From: Cercophora sp. LCS_1
Taxonomy: Eukaryota > Ascomycota > Sordariomycetes > Sordariales > Lasiosphaeriaceae
Direction: 5' to 3'
Length of the DNA: 64,000 bases
NCBI GenBank assembly: GCA_036250225.1
Contig: JAPZLL010000004.1
Span: 186,001-250,000 of the forward strand
Below the pieces are notes generated by a model. It searched no databases. It saw only the letters and a program-made list of their open reading frames with translations, and had not been told where the DNA came from. This document shows, piece after piece, positions 23,608-36,028 of this stretch (positions are counted from its first letter, which is position 1; each line of letters begins with the position of its first letter). The translations under genes and the position numbers were made by a program.

Positions 23608-24536
23608 GGCTGGAGGATGCCAAGTTCGAAGCTCTAAGTCTTGGAGGAAGAAGTGGCTGGAGGTTCAAATATGACTGGGCACGTTCGGGCCGTCACGGAA
23701 CGGCTTGCGCCCTCGATGAGAAGCAATTTGAGGGACCGGGCTGTGTCGGGTGCGCTGGTGCCTCGGGATGGAATGGGCGAAGTCTGCCTTCCCGATCTGC
23801 CCACCCCGCATTCTCATCGCTAACTGACCGGCTCAGCCCATCCAGTTTGTTCGATCGCGTGGGGTGATGTCTTGGCAGTCTGTCTGTCTGCGTGCAGTGC
23901 GATGGAAAAACCCAGAACTTGCAGGTGAAAAAAGAGGCATATTCTGGATTAGAACGACGGATGTGTGGAGAGCGAGATTTTATTCCTACAAATGTCACGA
24001 GCAGAGATATCTTGATGAGGGGGGCTCGCTAGTTGCATGACACGATGACGTTGACCTTCTCTGGAAGCCGTCACCTGAAGGTTGACGAAAATGGGCCGTA
24101 AACACTTTGACAGGGCGTGGTCGCGTAAGCCGAGAATAGTACAAGATAGTTCAAAACAGGAAACTGCAATATATAGAGCCATAGAATCCTTCAAACAATT
24201 CTCGTGAGACATTTTTGTCCTGCAACTCAGTCAAACTCAACACGAGAAAAGCATCTCAACGTGGTGGGGCCTGAGAGGGTGCCCCACTACAAAAATCACG
24301 TGCTTGGAGTTGCGCTAGTTAAGGAAAGGTTAGCGTAGATCGGGTCAATCGTCGCGAGGAGGCTGAAGCAACATTTTGGAGCACCTGGAGCTTTGCTGCA
24401 CCTTGCGACAACCACTCCACCAGCACTTCGAATTCGACGCGCACTTCACCACAACCTCCATCGAGCGCTTGTACCTCCCATAACAAGCAATTGATTTTGC
24501 CCAAAATATCGGCGCAAGAGAAGGAAGCCGGTCAAA
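23608..24536. promoter_or_regulatory. divergent promoter region, ankyrin gene / BuGZ homologue
   Basis: About 930 bp between two divergent starts, presumed to hold both promoters. A few short frames are present without recognisable content. Confidence 0.4.
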
Positions 24537-25750
24537 ATGGGGAAGAAGAGACGTGGTCACCCCGACGTCGAGGATCTCCTCGCGCGTCCGTGGTGCTACT
24601 ACTGTTCGTCAACTTCTCCAAAACCTTGTAGATTGTCGCTGACGAGTAATTAGGCGAGCGTGACTTTGAGGATTTGAAGCTCCTCATTTCTCACCAGAAA
24701 GCGAAGCATTTCCGATGCGAGCGATGTGGCAAACGGCTCAACACCGCTGGAGGTGCGCCCGCGCAATTGCCCTTTGCGAAGAAGAGCAGCTGACAACCGC
24801 GCTACGCAGGTCTTTCCGTTCACATGAACCAGGTCCACAAAGAGAGCTTGGACAAGGTCGAGAACGCATTGCCGAACCGTCAAGGTCTCGACATTGAGAT
24901 CTTCGGTATGGAAGGTGTCCCCGAAGAGATTGCGCAGCAACACAACCAGCGCATTATCCAGAACTTCTACACAGCCCAGGCCGAGCGTCATGCTCAGACA
25001 GGTAATGCTCCGCGGGGCCACCCGGGTGGCCAAGGCCCAGCAAAGAAGATCAAGATGGAGACGGCAGAGGAGCTCAAGGCACGCCTTGCTGAGCACCGCG
25101 CCAAGAGGGCTGCTGAGAGGGCCGCGGCGGCGAATGGTGTCCCGATTGCTGGGGCGCCCGTGGATGGACAGAGCCCAGCGCAAGGCGTAAGTTGGCCGTT
25201 CACCCAGGACTCCCCATGGGAGCAGCATGTTCAGTATAACTCATATTGCCACCCACAGACACCGCCATTCCCCCCTCCGCAAGGCGGATTCCCTTACGCC
25301 GCTCCTACAGTGCCTGGTGTGCCCGGCACATCCGGCGCGCCAGTTTTCCCGCCCGGCCAAACCTACCCTCCGACGTTCCCCTCCGGTCCATCGCCGCCTC
25401 CTGGCGCCGCGGGCGCATTCAACCTTCCACAGCGACCTCCGGGTGGCGCTCCCGCCCCGACAGCTCTCCCGCAGAGACCTCCATATTGGCAAGGCGCGCC
25501 GCCTGCATATCCCGCTGGTGCTTCTACAGTCGACGAGCTCGTGGCCGGTGCCTCACGCCAAGGCGACGATATCGACCAGCTCATCCGTATGGCAGAGGCG
25601 GGTATCAAACCAGCGAAGCCGGCAACCGAAGATATAGGCGGCGAGAAGAAGAGCAAGAAGGACAAGATGCGGATGGTGTATGCCGACACGGAGGTTAGTC
25701 CCGAGGAGAAGATGGCGATGCTCCCGAAATACAGATTCGTGGAGACTTGA
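24537..25750 (+). CDS. BuGZ/ZNF207-like zinc-finger protein with C-terminal GLEBS-like motif
   Basis: Four exons, 24537..24603, 24654..24752, 24810..25186 and 25259..25750, give 344 residues. The introns are 50, 57 and 72 bp; the last is open in frame but has a GTAAGT donor and CACAG acceptor. The N-terminus holds two C2H2 fingers (RPWCYYCERDFEDLKLLISH, then FRCERCGKRLNTAGGLSVH) followed by NQVHKESLDKVENALPNR and DIEIFGMEGVPEE, the hallmark of BuGZ/ZNF207. The middle is Pro/Gly-rich with little charge. The last about 25 residues (VYADTEVSPEEKMAMLPKYR) match the GLEBS motif that binds Bub3, including the paired Glu. In animals this protein loads Bub3 on kinetochores and concentrates spindle proteins; it also meets splicing factors. 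Transfer of that role to this fungus is inference. Confidence 0.9.
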
Positions 25751-28393
25751 GCGGAAGAGTGGAGGTGCCGAGTAGGGGTTTGGGGGGGTGGGTTTGAGAA
25801 ACTATGGGTCTGAACATGAGTGGGTGATCCATCTACGAGTTCTTCTGCCAAACCGAGGGCAGTGGACTAGGCAGTATTTAAGGCGGAGATGACTAGGTTG
25901 TTGTATTATAGTACGAGGTACGAGGTGTATGCTCTATGACCTCGAAATGCGGGACGGTTGTGGTACGTAGGCACGCCGTGTTGCCCTTATGGCGGAATGA
26001 ATGCGGTTCACGGTACTCTTTCTCGTCATCGTGTTGTTTGCTTGCCCATCCTCGGGGTTTGTTCCCCCCTGTGTCCCAAATTGCGACAAGGACCCTTATA
26101 TTATAGGGTTAGCTGAAGCATTCAGGGCCCTTGTATTGTACATGTTATCAACCCTCCAAAGCTCTGTGGTCTCTTTTGTCTGCGATCCCCAGAGGCTTGT
26201 AGGGCTGATGTTGTGCATGCCAAGACCGTTGCCGAGCCCCCAGGAGTCCACCACCCTGTGGGGGACAAAATGCTGCCTCATCCCAAGAGCATCCTCTTTG
26301 CAGCAACAAGGTCATGCTTGATCAGGGCAGATTTGGCAGCGCACACTATGAATACAGATATTGACTACTTGGAAGTCAAGGTAGGATCAGAGCGCTCCCT
26401 GAACACTGCATGTCCCGCTCACAAAGTCCAGGACGTTGAGCCTCGCGAAGCTCCAACGCTTCCGCCTGTGGATACCGAACCAGGCGCCTCATCAAGCCCA
26501 GCAAAACCCTCAATCATCCAAGCCGACGACAGAAATGTCTCGGGCCGGGTTCGCCGGAGACAAGACGAAGAGCTCACGGCTAAGCCCGACCTTTGGGTAC
26601 CGAGACCTAAAAGTGTCGAGACGAGCCCGGAAGCCTGGGCGAGTGGCACACTGGCAGTCGATGAGCCGTCCCGATAACTTCCATCCAAGCTTACCAGGCC
26701 TCGAACAAATATCGCGCAGCAAACATTAGTAGCTGCCATCGATGATCCCTCGCCCCGATTCAACCCGGTCTTGAGCAACCTTTGGATTCGTTTGGACCCC
26801 TTTGGACGTCTCGCGATAGGTGGATTTATTTTATTAATCGCGGAAGTGCCCGAGACTTTTGGTGGGGAATTGTTCCCCTTGCCATCCGGCTATATCGATG
26901 TCGCTCTGCGATGTATTTTGCCGGAGCCCCTCCTGGAGCCTGTTGGCGATCATGATGTTATTTCCGAGTTTGGAGGGAGGTGAAGGTTGTGGACAGGGTC
27001 TCCCGGGGCACACCAAGAGCCGGTGACGTCGAGTATATCACGGCTGCAGTCGGCGCCCTGTTGTTGACTTTAACTTTTCACGGTATAACAGAGCAGCGCA
27101 TGGAATTCCCCACGGAAACATGAGGAATATTGACTCATCGTCCTCGCGACTTTCCTCAGGGAATGTCACCGGTTCCCACGTGGCGAGCACACCGAGGATC
27201 AGATCGACGACCAACCGCCGAACCCGACAAAACGGATAAATAAAGTGGTCTGCAAGTTGGTGGATCAAGGCCCTCGGACGGCTGGCTCCCCGCAAATCAC
27301 GGATCCTCGGAAGCGCTCGTCAGATGGCCGAAGGTGTGCTCGTTTCCCAGCATGTGGGTTCAAACATGCAACACCGTTTGCAAGCCTCCAACAACTTTGA
27401 CCTCTGTGACAAAATATTGGCCAAATCTCGTTTATACGTAATCTGGCTACCTTCAATGGTCGACAAAGCTAAGCCCAAGGGACTGCCGGTTAAACGCCAA
27501 ATTTAACGCTGCGATGGCACCTCGCTCCGCCCTCCCCGCATCTGGTCTTCGTCCCGCAACCGTTCGTTGCCAAGCACGGTGTTTGTCAACGGCTGTGGAT
27601 TCATGCGCGACCAATTGCCTCCGAAACAGCGTTCAAGGCGGACATGTTCATCTGTTTGGGGTTGGCGAGCAGCCAGGTGCTCAAATCGATATCCACCTTT
27701 TGTTGACCGTGGAATTTCCCGCATCGGAACTCCAACTCTCAATGCTACCCTGTTGCGGGACACATGCGGAGAGAACAGCGTCATGACTTCATGTTGTCTG
27801 GCTACAAGGCTCTTCGGCTTCTGTTTCCTAGCCAAGGTGACGCGATCCCCGGCAGTCGCCCGCTTGACCTACTCACAACGGCATGGCGTCCATCAACAAG
27901 CCCGGGACCACCATCGGAGCCAAAAACGTGCTCCGCTAGCCCTCCCTTTTACCCGCGAGCCGGGGGCCATCCGCTTGGGGATTGACAGTCCTCAATTCTT
28001 GGCCACCGCCCACCGACCGAGTTTTGTCAATGGCAAAGGGACCGCAAGATGGCGATCCAGCCTCCGATCGCCCAAATGCGACATGGGCCATGATGGATCG
28101 CGTCCTGGTTAATCTATTTACCCACAGCGTCCTACCCCCGGGTGCCATGCCGCCTACTCAGTACGACTGGAGCATCGTTCCTGCATATCCGACCCTCTGG
28201 ATTATTATTGCAATATATAGCTCGTCGCGTCCGGCAGCGCACATGTAAAAATGTTTTGGTTATCCCCCTCCGCTGTCACGCGTTCAGTCGTCGAGACAGG
28301 TGGCATCGCAAACGGCTCCTGCTGTGAGCTGTTCATCGTTCGTTTTCTCTGCGAGCCTCTCTGTTTGGGATCTTGCAGGTTTGCATCGCCAGG
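25751..28393. other. gene-poor intergenic region upstream of GH115
   Basis: About 2.6 kb with only short overlapping frames, the longest 154 codons at 26213..26677 (plus) and 181 codons at 27567..28112 (plus), neither recognisable. It probably contains the BuGZ 3' UTR and the GH115 promoter. A TATATA string lies at 28214..28219, about 175 bp before the GH115 start. Confidence 0.4.
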
Positions 28394-31300
28394 ATGCTCG
28401 GGTTCGGTGCCAAGGGGGCGGCCGTATGGCTTGCCTTGACGTCAGTTGTTGCTGGTCTGGGTCAGGAGCGCCTCATCTCGATCAATGCCACCGCCGGTGC
28501 TTTCCAGATTGCTGGAGGGCCGGTTTCCAAGGGTCAGGTTCTCGTGTCGGACAATGAGTACTGGGGCGTGATTCGCGCTGCGGGTGATCTTGCCCTTGAC
28601 TTTGGTCGCGTTACGGGCATCAACTACACGCTCAGCAATGGCAAGCCTACTTCCGGGCCAGCGACATATGGGTATAGGCCGGTCAACAACAAGAACAACA
28701 CTTTTGTAAGTGCGGAGTTGCCTCTGTTTCCGGATGTGTGGAAGACGTTGTGTGTTGTGGGAATGAAGGCTAACTCTGCCAGTTCACGACCACGGCTCCT
28801 TCAAACTTCACCGGGCCGGCATACTCGGAGCCCTCTCCGTCAGATGTGGTCATCATTGCCGGAACCATCGGTCACTCCGCCGTCATCGACAGCCTGATCG
28901 CTTCGGGCAAGATCGATGTCTCGGCCGTCAAGGGCAAGTGGGAGTCGTTCACCAGCCAGGTTGTCGAGAACCCCGTCCCGGGAACTGCCAAGGCCCTTGT
29001 TATCGCCGGCAGTGATCCTCGTGGATCCATCTTTGGTATCTACGACGTGTCCGAGCAGATCGGTGTTAGCCCCTGGTACTTCTGGGCCGACACACCCCCG
29101 AAGCAGAGCAAGAATCACTATGTTATTCTCAACAAGAAGGTCCAGGGCCCGCCGTCGGTCAAATACCGTGGTTTCTTCCTCAATGATGAGCAGCCTGCCC
29201 TGACCAACTGGGTCGCGTAAGTGTACCGCCACCTTGTGATTCATCCCAATACTTACCAGAGACAGCACCCACTACGTCGATACGCCTTATGGACCTGGCT
29301 ATGGCGTTGAGTTCCACAAGCTTATCTTTGAGGTTCTCCTCCGTCTTCGCGCCAACTACTTCTGGCCTACTCTTTGGGCCAGCATGTTCGAGGTCGACGA
29401 CCCGGGCAACCAGCCCCTTGCTGACGCTTATGAGATTGTTCTCGGTACCTCGCACACTGAGCCTCTCATGCGTGCCCAGAACGAGTTCGGCAAGTTTTAC
29501 CAGGGGGCCTGGGCTTACAACCTCAACAACAAGACCATCGACGACTACTTCCGCTATGGTATTCAACGCGCCAAGCCTTACGCCCGCAACAGCTTGTGGA
29601 CCGTCGGCATGCGCGGTACTGGCGATACCGCCATTGAGGGTCTTGGTGTTGAGTACATCGTCGAGATGCTGCAGACTCTTGTCAGCAACCAGCGCCGCCT
29701 CATGTCGGAGGGCCTCGAAGTTAAGGACGTGACCACGATTCCACAGGCGTGGTGTCTGTACAAGGAAGTTATGAGCTACCTCTTCCACGGTTTGGAGGTC
29801 CCTGATGATGTGACACTCCTCTGGGCCGACGACAACTGGGGCAACGTCCGCAGACTTCCCCTGAAGAACGAGACAGGCCGTCATGGTGGCGCCGGTGTGT
29901 ACTACCACTTTGACTATGTTGGCGGAACTCGCAGTTACAAGTGGATCAACACGGTTCAGCTTTCCAAGACGGCCGAGCAGATGCACATGGCGTATGCTCG
30001 TGGCGCCGACAGGATCTGGGTCGTCAACGTTGGCGATATGAAGGCGCTTGAGGTTCCCATCAACCACTACTTTGATCTTGCCTACGATGCGAAGCGTTGG
30101 GGCGTGGACAGCACCGCCGAGTGGACGCGTCTCTGGGCTACTCGGGAGTTTGCACCGGCTTTTGCTGCTGACATCTCGGACGTTGTCCAGCGGTACGCCA
30201 TGTATGCCAGTCGACGCAAGTTTGAGCTTGTCGAGCCGTACGTCTACTCGATCATTAACTACAACGAGGCCCAGGCTGTTGAAAAGCAGTGGGCCGACCT
30301 CGTTGCTGATGCTCAGGCTATCTATGACAAGCTGCCTGCTTCGCTTCAGCCTACCTTCTTCCAGACAGTGCTCCATCCTGCGCTCGCTGGCCAGATTGTG
30401 CACAAGATCAACATTGGCGGTGCCAGGAACTTCCACTTCGCCCAACAGAGGCGTAACTCGGCTAATGATGTCATCAACGCTGTCGTGGCCGCTGGCCAAG
30501 AAGATGCTGAGCTTACCGCTCGCTGGGATGAACTCCTCGGCGGCAAGTGGAAGCACTTCATGGACCAGCCCCATCTAGGGTGGGACGGATACTGGCAACA
30601 GCCCATGCGAAACAGTCTGCCTGCTATGATCCACGTCCAGACCAACTACCCCTCGGTCGCTGGCCACGTCGGCATCGGTGTTGAGGGCTCTAACGCCACC
30701 ATCAAGGGTGACGACAAGTACCACGGCAACAGCAACAACAACCTCGTTACTCCCCCTCTCGACCCCTACGGCCCATCAACTCGCTACTTCGAGGTCTTCA
30801 CTCGCGGTACTAAAGAGTGCGAATGGGAGGCCGCCCCATGGCAACCCTGGGTCAAGCTCTCCCAATACAAGGGAGTAGTGGGTGCTAAGGGCTCCGACAC
30901 CCGTGTCTTCATCTCGATCGACTGGACCAAGGCCCCCGCGGCCCCCTACTCTGGCACCATCAACATTAACGTGACCACCCCCTGCAAGAACCTCGACCGC
31001 TACGGCTTCCGGGACCCCATGGTTCAAGTCCCCGTCATCAACCGTGACGTGCCCTCGTCTTTCTCCAAGGGCTTTGTCGAGTCCGACGGCCACGTCTCCA
31101 TCTCGGGCACTCACTACTCGGCCATCATCCCAGCCTCCAAGTCAGTCCCTGAGAACAAGGACGTCACCTACCACAAATTTGCCAACTACGGCCGCACTGG
31201 CTCCGGCATCGGCCTCTTCCCGCAAAACACAGAGAAGCTCACCGTCGACACGGCGCCTGCGCTCGAATACGATCTCTACTTCTTCTCCAACCACTCCAAG

Positions 31301-31843
31301 GCCAACGTCACGCTCTACATCTCGCCCGTCCTCAACTACCTCGGCGAACACGACCCCATCGAGTACGGCATCGCGCTCTACCCCAAGGGCGAGACACCTA
31401 AGCCTAAGTCGATGAAACCTGTGGGTCCTACAGTCGGCGGTGACATGCCGGCGAACTGGGACGGTATGGTGGCGGATAGCATCTGGGGCAAGTGGGGCGA
31501 GACCAAGACGACGTTCGAGGTGCCCAAGGCGGGCGAATACAAGCTCAGGATCTGGGCGCTGATGCCGAGTATTATCGTGCAAAAGGTCATTGTGGACTTT
31601 GGAGGTGTGCGGCCGAGTTGGTTCGGCCCGCCGGAGAGTTTCTTGGCGGGACGGGATGCCAAAGGCGCGTATAACGTCACGAGCTTTTTGGATGAGGTTG
31701 ATACCGTTGGTGGGAACAGAGGGGAGGAGGGCAAGTTGGCGCAGGGTGGGATCAAGCTTGAGGTGAAGGAGGATGATAAGGGGCATGGTGGCCATGGAGG
31801 AGGTGAGGGAAAGGGAAAAGGAAAGGGAAAGGGGAGACATTAA
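28394..31843 (+). CDS. secreted GH115 xylan alpha-1,2-glucuronidase
   Basis: Three exons, 28394..28705, 28783..29216 and 29260..31843, give 1,109 residues. The introns are 77 bp (GTAAGT) and a very short 43 bp (GTAAGT, acceptor TACCAG). The start at 28394 gives a signal peptide (MLGFGAKGAAVWLALTSVVA). The product removes 4-O-methyl-glucuronic acid from xylan outside the cell. Family blocks include VIIAGTIG, VIAGSDPRGSIFGIYDVSEQ, SPWYFWAD, KYRGFFLNDEQPALTNWV, YGPGYGVEFHKLIFEVLLRL, RANYFWPTLW, GMRGTGD, LLWADDNWGNVRRLP and GAGVYYHFDYVGG, and the length is normal for GH115. The last about 20 residues are an unusual Gly/Lys/His-rich tail beyond the family fold. It could act with secreted LPMOs in biomass breakdown, though the AA9 gene here is broken. 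Confidence 0.93.
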
Positions 31844-32713
31844 AATGAGTGAATTTTAGTGTTTAGTTTTTAATATGTTGTACATGTTCATGATCATGAT
31901 TGTCGGTGTTGTTGATGCGTTTGCGTTTGCACCGTATAAGTGAACGACCGCATCGTCACGCCCATCATCAAGACGTGCCACGCCGCGATTGCATGCAAGC
32001 GCACGTTGCATCTCAACGCGCTGGAAATGAACCGCCACCCGACCCCAGTCGACAAAAACACGGCAACTGCCAGCAGCCGGCCAACGGCTGAAGGCTTGTT
32101 TGTGTCCGTGTGTTTCTTCAGCTGCTCGCCTCGAAATTTCAGGGGACTTCGCCAAGTGGGGCTCCCCGTTTTAGCGTCGTCACCCCAGTAACCGGAGCCA
32201 GGCACGCTCCCCGCGCCCAATCCCAGCGAAGCCGGTGCAGCCAAGCCCAAAATTGTAGGTGCCCCTAGCGCTATGCAACAGCGGTAACCCACCCCCAAAA
32301 ATCACAAGCAACGTCATCCCCCCCTTTCGCTTTTTGTTTTGTTTATCTTTTTTTCCATTGCCCGATTGCAACTTTTCCGACTTTTTTCGACGACGACTAC
32401 GACACTGACACCCAGCTGAAAAAAAAACAGTCGACGACAAATTCACTTCTCAATTTTTTTTTTACGAGGTGGATTTTTGCTTTCCTTCCACCTGTTGTTT
32501 GTTGCAAGGAGAAGGAACGAAAGCTCCATAAAGTGGAGACCGACTCGTTTCCAGCTTGCTTGTTTGTTGACTCGAACCACACCTGCAACATCCGGCGGTT
32601 TCCGCTTTTTTCAAGAACACCATAACCCCGACTTTTGGAACCAAAGAGAGCGCTGTTGTTTGCCTTGCGACTTGCGACTGCGACAGGTGACGCGCAAATG
32701 CTGAGGAAATAAC
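31844..32713. promoter_or_regulatory. GH115 3' UTR and kinesin-8 promoter/leader
   Basis: About 870 bp between two plus-strand genes. The second half is rich in T and A homopolymers (about 32330-32465), common in fungal promoters and leaders. No gene is seen. Confidence 0.45.
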
Positions 32714-35700
32714 ATGGCGATTGACCCGAATGCTTCCTCCATCACGGTCGCTGGTAGGTTTTTCTTGTTTTGGGTGTCGCAAAAAAAGGTGCTGACTAGA
32801 TTGCAGTCCGTGTGCGACCGTTTACTATCAGAGAAGCTGCGCAGCTGTGAGTGTTTCCGTCTGGCGACGAGGCTGCTGGCGACAGACGGTTAACTTTGTT
32901 AGCAGGGTCAAGACCGATGATAGTACGCTCTTCCTCGGCGATGGGTCGCTTGCTGCGGCGCCGACGCCCAAGCTGAACCAGCGCGGGATCCGGTCGGTGA
33001 TCAAGGTTGTGGATGATAGGTCGCTGTAGGTGTCTCTCGCGATTGGGATATAGTTGGCGGCAACGCGGCTGACTGACTGGCGCGCAGTGTTTTCGATCCG
33101 CCCGAGGACAATCCCGTCCAAAAGTTTTCGCGATCGGTCGTGTCGATGGGAAAAAAGGTCAAGGATCAAGTGTTTGGGTTCGACCGGATATTCGACGAGA
33201 ATGCCTCGCAGATTGACGTGTACGAAGGCACGACAAAGGGCCTGCTCGACAGCGTCCTCGACGGGTACAATGCCACCGTTTTCGCATACGGCGCTACCGG
33301 CTGCGGCAAGACACACACCATCACCGGCACATCGCAGCACCCGGGTATCATCTTCATGACGATGCAGGAGTTGTTCGAGAAGATCCAGGAGCGGAGCGAC
33401 GAAAAGCAGACCGAGATTTCGCTGTCCTACCTTGAGATCTACAACGAGACGATCCGCGATTTGCTGGTGCCTGGCGGCAGTAAACAGGGGCTGATGCTGC
33501 GTGAGGACTCCAACCAGGCGGTTACGGTCGCTGGTCTGACGAGCCATCACCCGAAGGATGTCCAGGAGGTTATGGATATGATTGTCCAAGGAAACGAATA
33601 CCGAACCGTGTCCCCGACTGCTGCCAACGCCGTTTCCTCGCGATCACACGCCGTGCTCCAGATCAATGTTGCGCAGAAAGACCGAAATGCCGACATCAAC
33701 GAACCGCATACTATGGCCACACTCAGCATTATCGATCTGGCTGGTAGCGAGCGGGCGAGCGCGACCAAGAACAGGGGCGAGAGATTGCTGGAGGGCGCCA
33801 ACATCAACAAGTCTCTGCTTGCGCTGGGGAGCTGTATCAATGCGCTGTGCGACCCCCGGAAGCGGAACCACGTCCCATACCGCAACAGCAAGCTCACGCG
33901 TCTGCTCAAGTTCTCCTTGGGCGGCAACTGCAAGACAGTCATGATCGTCTGCGTCAGCCCGTCAAGCGAACATTTTGACGAGACCCAGAACACGCTGCGC
34001 TACGCCAATCGAGCAAAGAACATCCAGACAAAGGTCACACGGAATGTGTTCAACGTCAACCGCCACGTCAAGGACTTCTTGGTGAAGATTGACGAGCAGA
34101 TGGCCCTCATCAACGAGCTGAAGGCGCAACAAAAGGACGCCGAGAAAATCTTTTTCGCCAAGTTCCAGAAACAGATGGACAAGCGCGAAGGCGTGGTGCG
34201 GGAGGGGATCGTCAGGCTGCGCGCCGCCTACGACAACTCGGAGAAGGAGCGCCAGGAGAAAGTCAGCAACATGAAGAAGCAGAGGGCTGTGGAGCGGAGG
34301 ATCGGTCTGTTGTCTGCCTGGATCGCCGCGTTTGACGCTGTTTGCGACTCCCGGGAAGATGAGGGCTCAATGCCGCCTAACTTGGCTGCCATGCGCAAGA
34401 CGGCGCAGGGCATCCTCATCGAGTTGGAGAGCAGCCGACACCATATCCACCAGCGGCTGGAAAAGTCCAACTGGGAACGCGCCCTTGACTCGGCGCTTCA
34501 CCACAGCCTTTGTCTCCTGCAGGGAGATGGTGGCGCTGACAGTTCTGAGCGGGACACCCTTGCTCGGGAAGCCGAGTCGCTCAAGACGAGCTTCATGCGG
34601 GATGCGTATCGGGAGATACTGGAGCAAGAAAGGGCTGGTGATGCGGCCGTCTTGCAGGTCCTGTTGAACGCCCAGTTTGAGATTTTGGCCTCGCTCTCTG
34701 AGACCCTGGCTATGAGTGAGGACGAAGCGGTGGCACACGCCAAGGCCATCATCAAGCGTCTGCTCGAGACCGGATACTCCGCGGCATCGCATGTCGTTAA
34801 GCCCGACGGCTCAATGGTGCCCGTGGAGTTTGTGCCGCCCAGCAAGCGCGGCACACCCAAGCGCAAGAAGTCGCTCAACGTGCAAGCCAAGCCGGTGGCG
34901 GCGCCAGGGCTGGCCGCCATGTCGGCAGCGCAACAGCAGGCGCTCATGTCGCCCTCAAAGGCATCGCCGCGGCGTCGTAAGGCCAGCGTCGCACGCAAGG
35001 GCGTCTCCTTCACACCGGTAAAGAAGAAGGCTTCCGTGCGCTGGCGCGACGACGAAACAGAGGAGGGAACCCTGGCTGACTTTGAGAAGACGCCAGTGAA
35101 GTTTCCCTCGCCGGCTGAGGGCTCAGCCGAGAAGACGCTCCCCAAGCCGCCGGTGGCCTCGTATCTGCCCGTCTACAGCTCGCCCCGGGAATCCAGCCCG
35201 TCGCAGTCCGACACGTCGATCCTGCACGCCAACAAGCCCAACCGCTTCCAAGCCGGCTTCCTCTCCAAGGGCCGCCCGCAGGCCAACGGCTCCCCCAAGA
35301 CAGGCTCCCCGATCCCGCCGACGCTTTCCCTTAACCTGGCGAGCTCGTCCGACACCGAGGACCGCCCGTCGCCGCTGCGCTCCATCCCTGTAAGTCGCGC
35401 CGCCAACACCACCCTCTCTCCGCCGTCGCGCAACGGGAGTCCCTTGCCGCAGCCTCCCAAAATGCTCTCGACGCTGGACGAGAACGAGCCTCCGCGGGCC
35501 GCCGCTCACCATCCACCGACCTCGTCGGAGTCCGACTCGGAATCCTCGTCCATCGACCCCCTCAAGCTGCGCTCGGCCCTGCACAGCGCCAAGCAGCGTC
35601 GCGACCGGCTCTCGCTCATGTCGGGCACCGCCGCGTCGCAGGCAAAGCGTCTGTCGTCGGCATCGTCGGTGTCGTCGTCAGTCAGCGGCCATCGCGCGTC

Positions 35701-36028
35701 GCAAAGCTACTCCGGGCCCTTGGCTAGCTCGACAAACGGCATCTCGAGACACCGGCGTGGCAGCGCCGAGCGCAGGCGATCCCCGCCCATTTCCTGTTCC
35801 CCCGAGTCCAGAAGTCTCGATTCCTCGCTTGTAGGCAGTGTACGGAACCTGACACCGGGCCAGGCTCGACGGATGAATCTGGGTGGTAGCGTCCGACTGG
35901 AAGTCAGCCCGCAGAGGCCGGGTGGCGCCATGGACAACAGGAACCGCAGGATTACTATCGGTAGTCTGGCGGGCACGTCAACGGCGCCGACACGACCAAG
36001 CAGACCTAGTGTTGCTGCTTGGCGGTAA
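32714..36028 (+). CDS. kinesin-8 family motor (Kip3/KIF18-like)
   Basis: Four exons, 32714..32753, 32807..32846, 32906..33025 and 33088..36028, give 1,046 residues; donors are GTAGGT, GTGAGT and GTAGGT. The N-terminal motor domain (about residues 10-370) opens with SITVAVRVRPFTIREA. It has the P-loop GATGCGKTHT (about 135-144), the switch I SSRSHA, switch II DLAGSERA (about 282) and NHVPYRNSKLTRLL. The neck ANRAKNIQTKVTRNV followed by KDFLVKIDEQ points to kinesin-8, plus-end motors that shorten microtubules and centre chromosomes. A coiled coil follows at about 370-450. The tail is long, basic and Ser/Pro-rich, with RKGVSF (about 703-708), a candidate PP1 docking site, and several S/T-P sites. 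Confidence 0.92.

Noticed and set aside
26213..26677. 154-codon plus-strand frame
   Set aside because: Low-complexity Pro/Ser/Glu text overlapping a minus frame; no recognisable domain or splice sites.
29180..30574. 464-codon minus-strand frame
   Set aside because: Antisense shadow of the GH115 exon, caused by GC-biased third positions.
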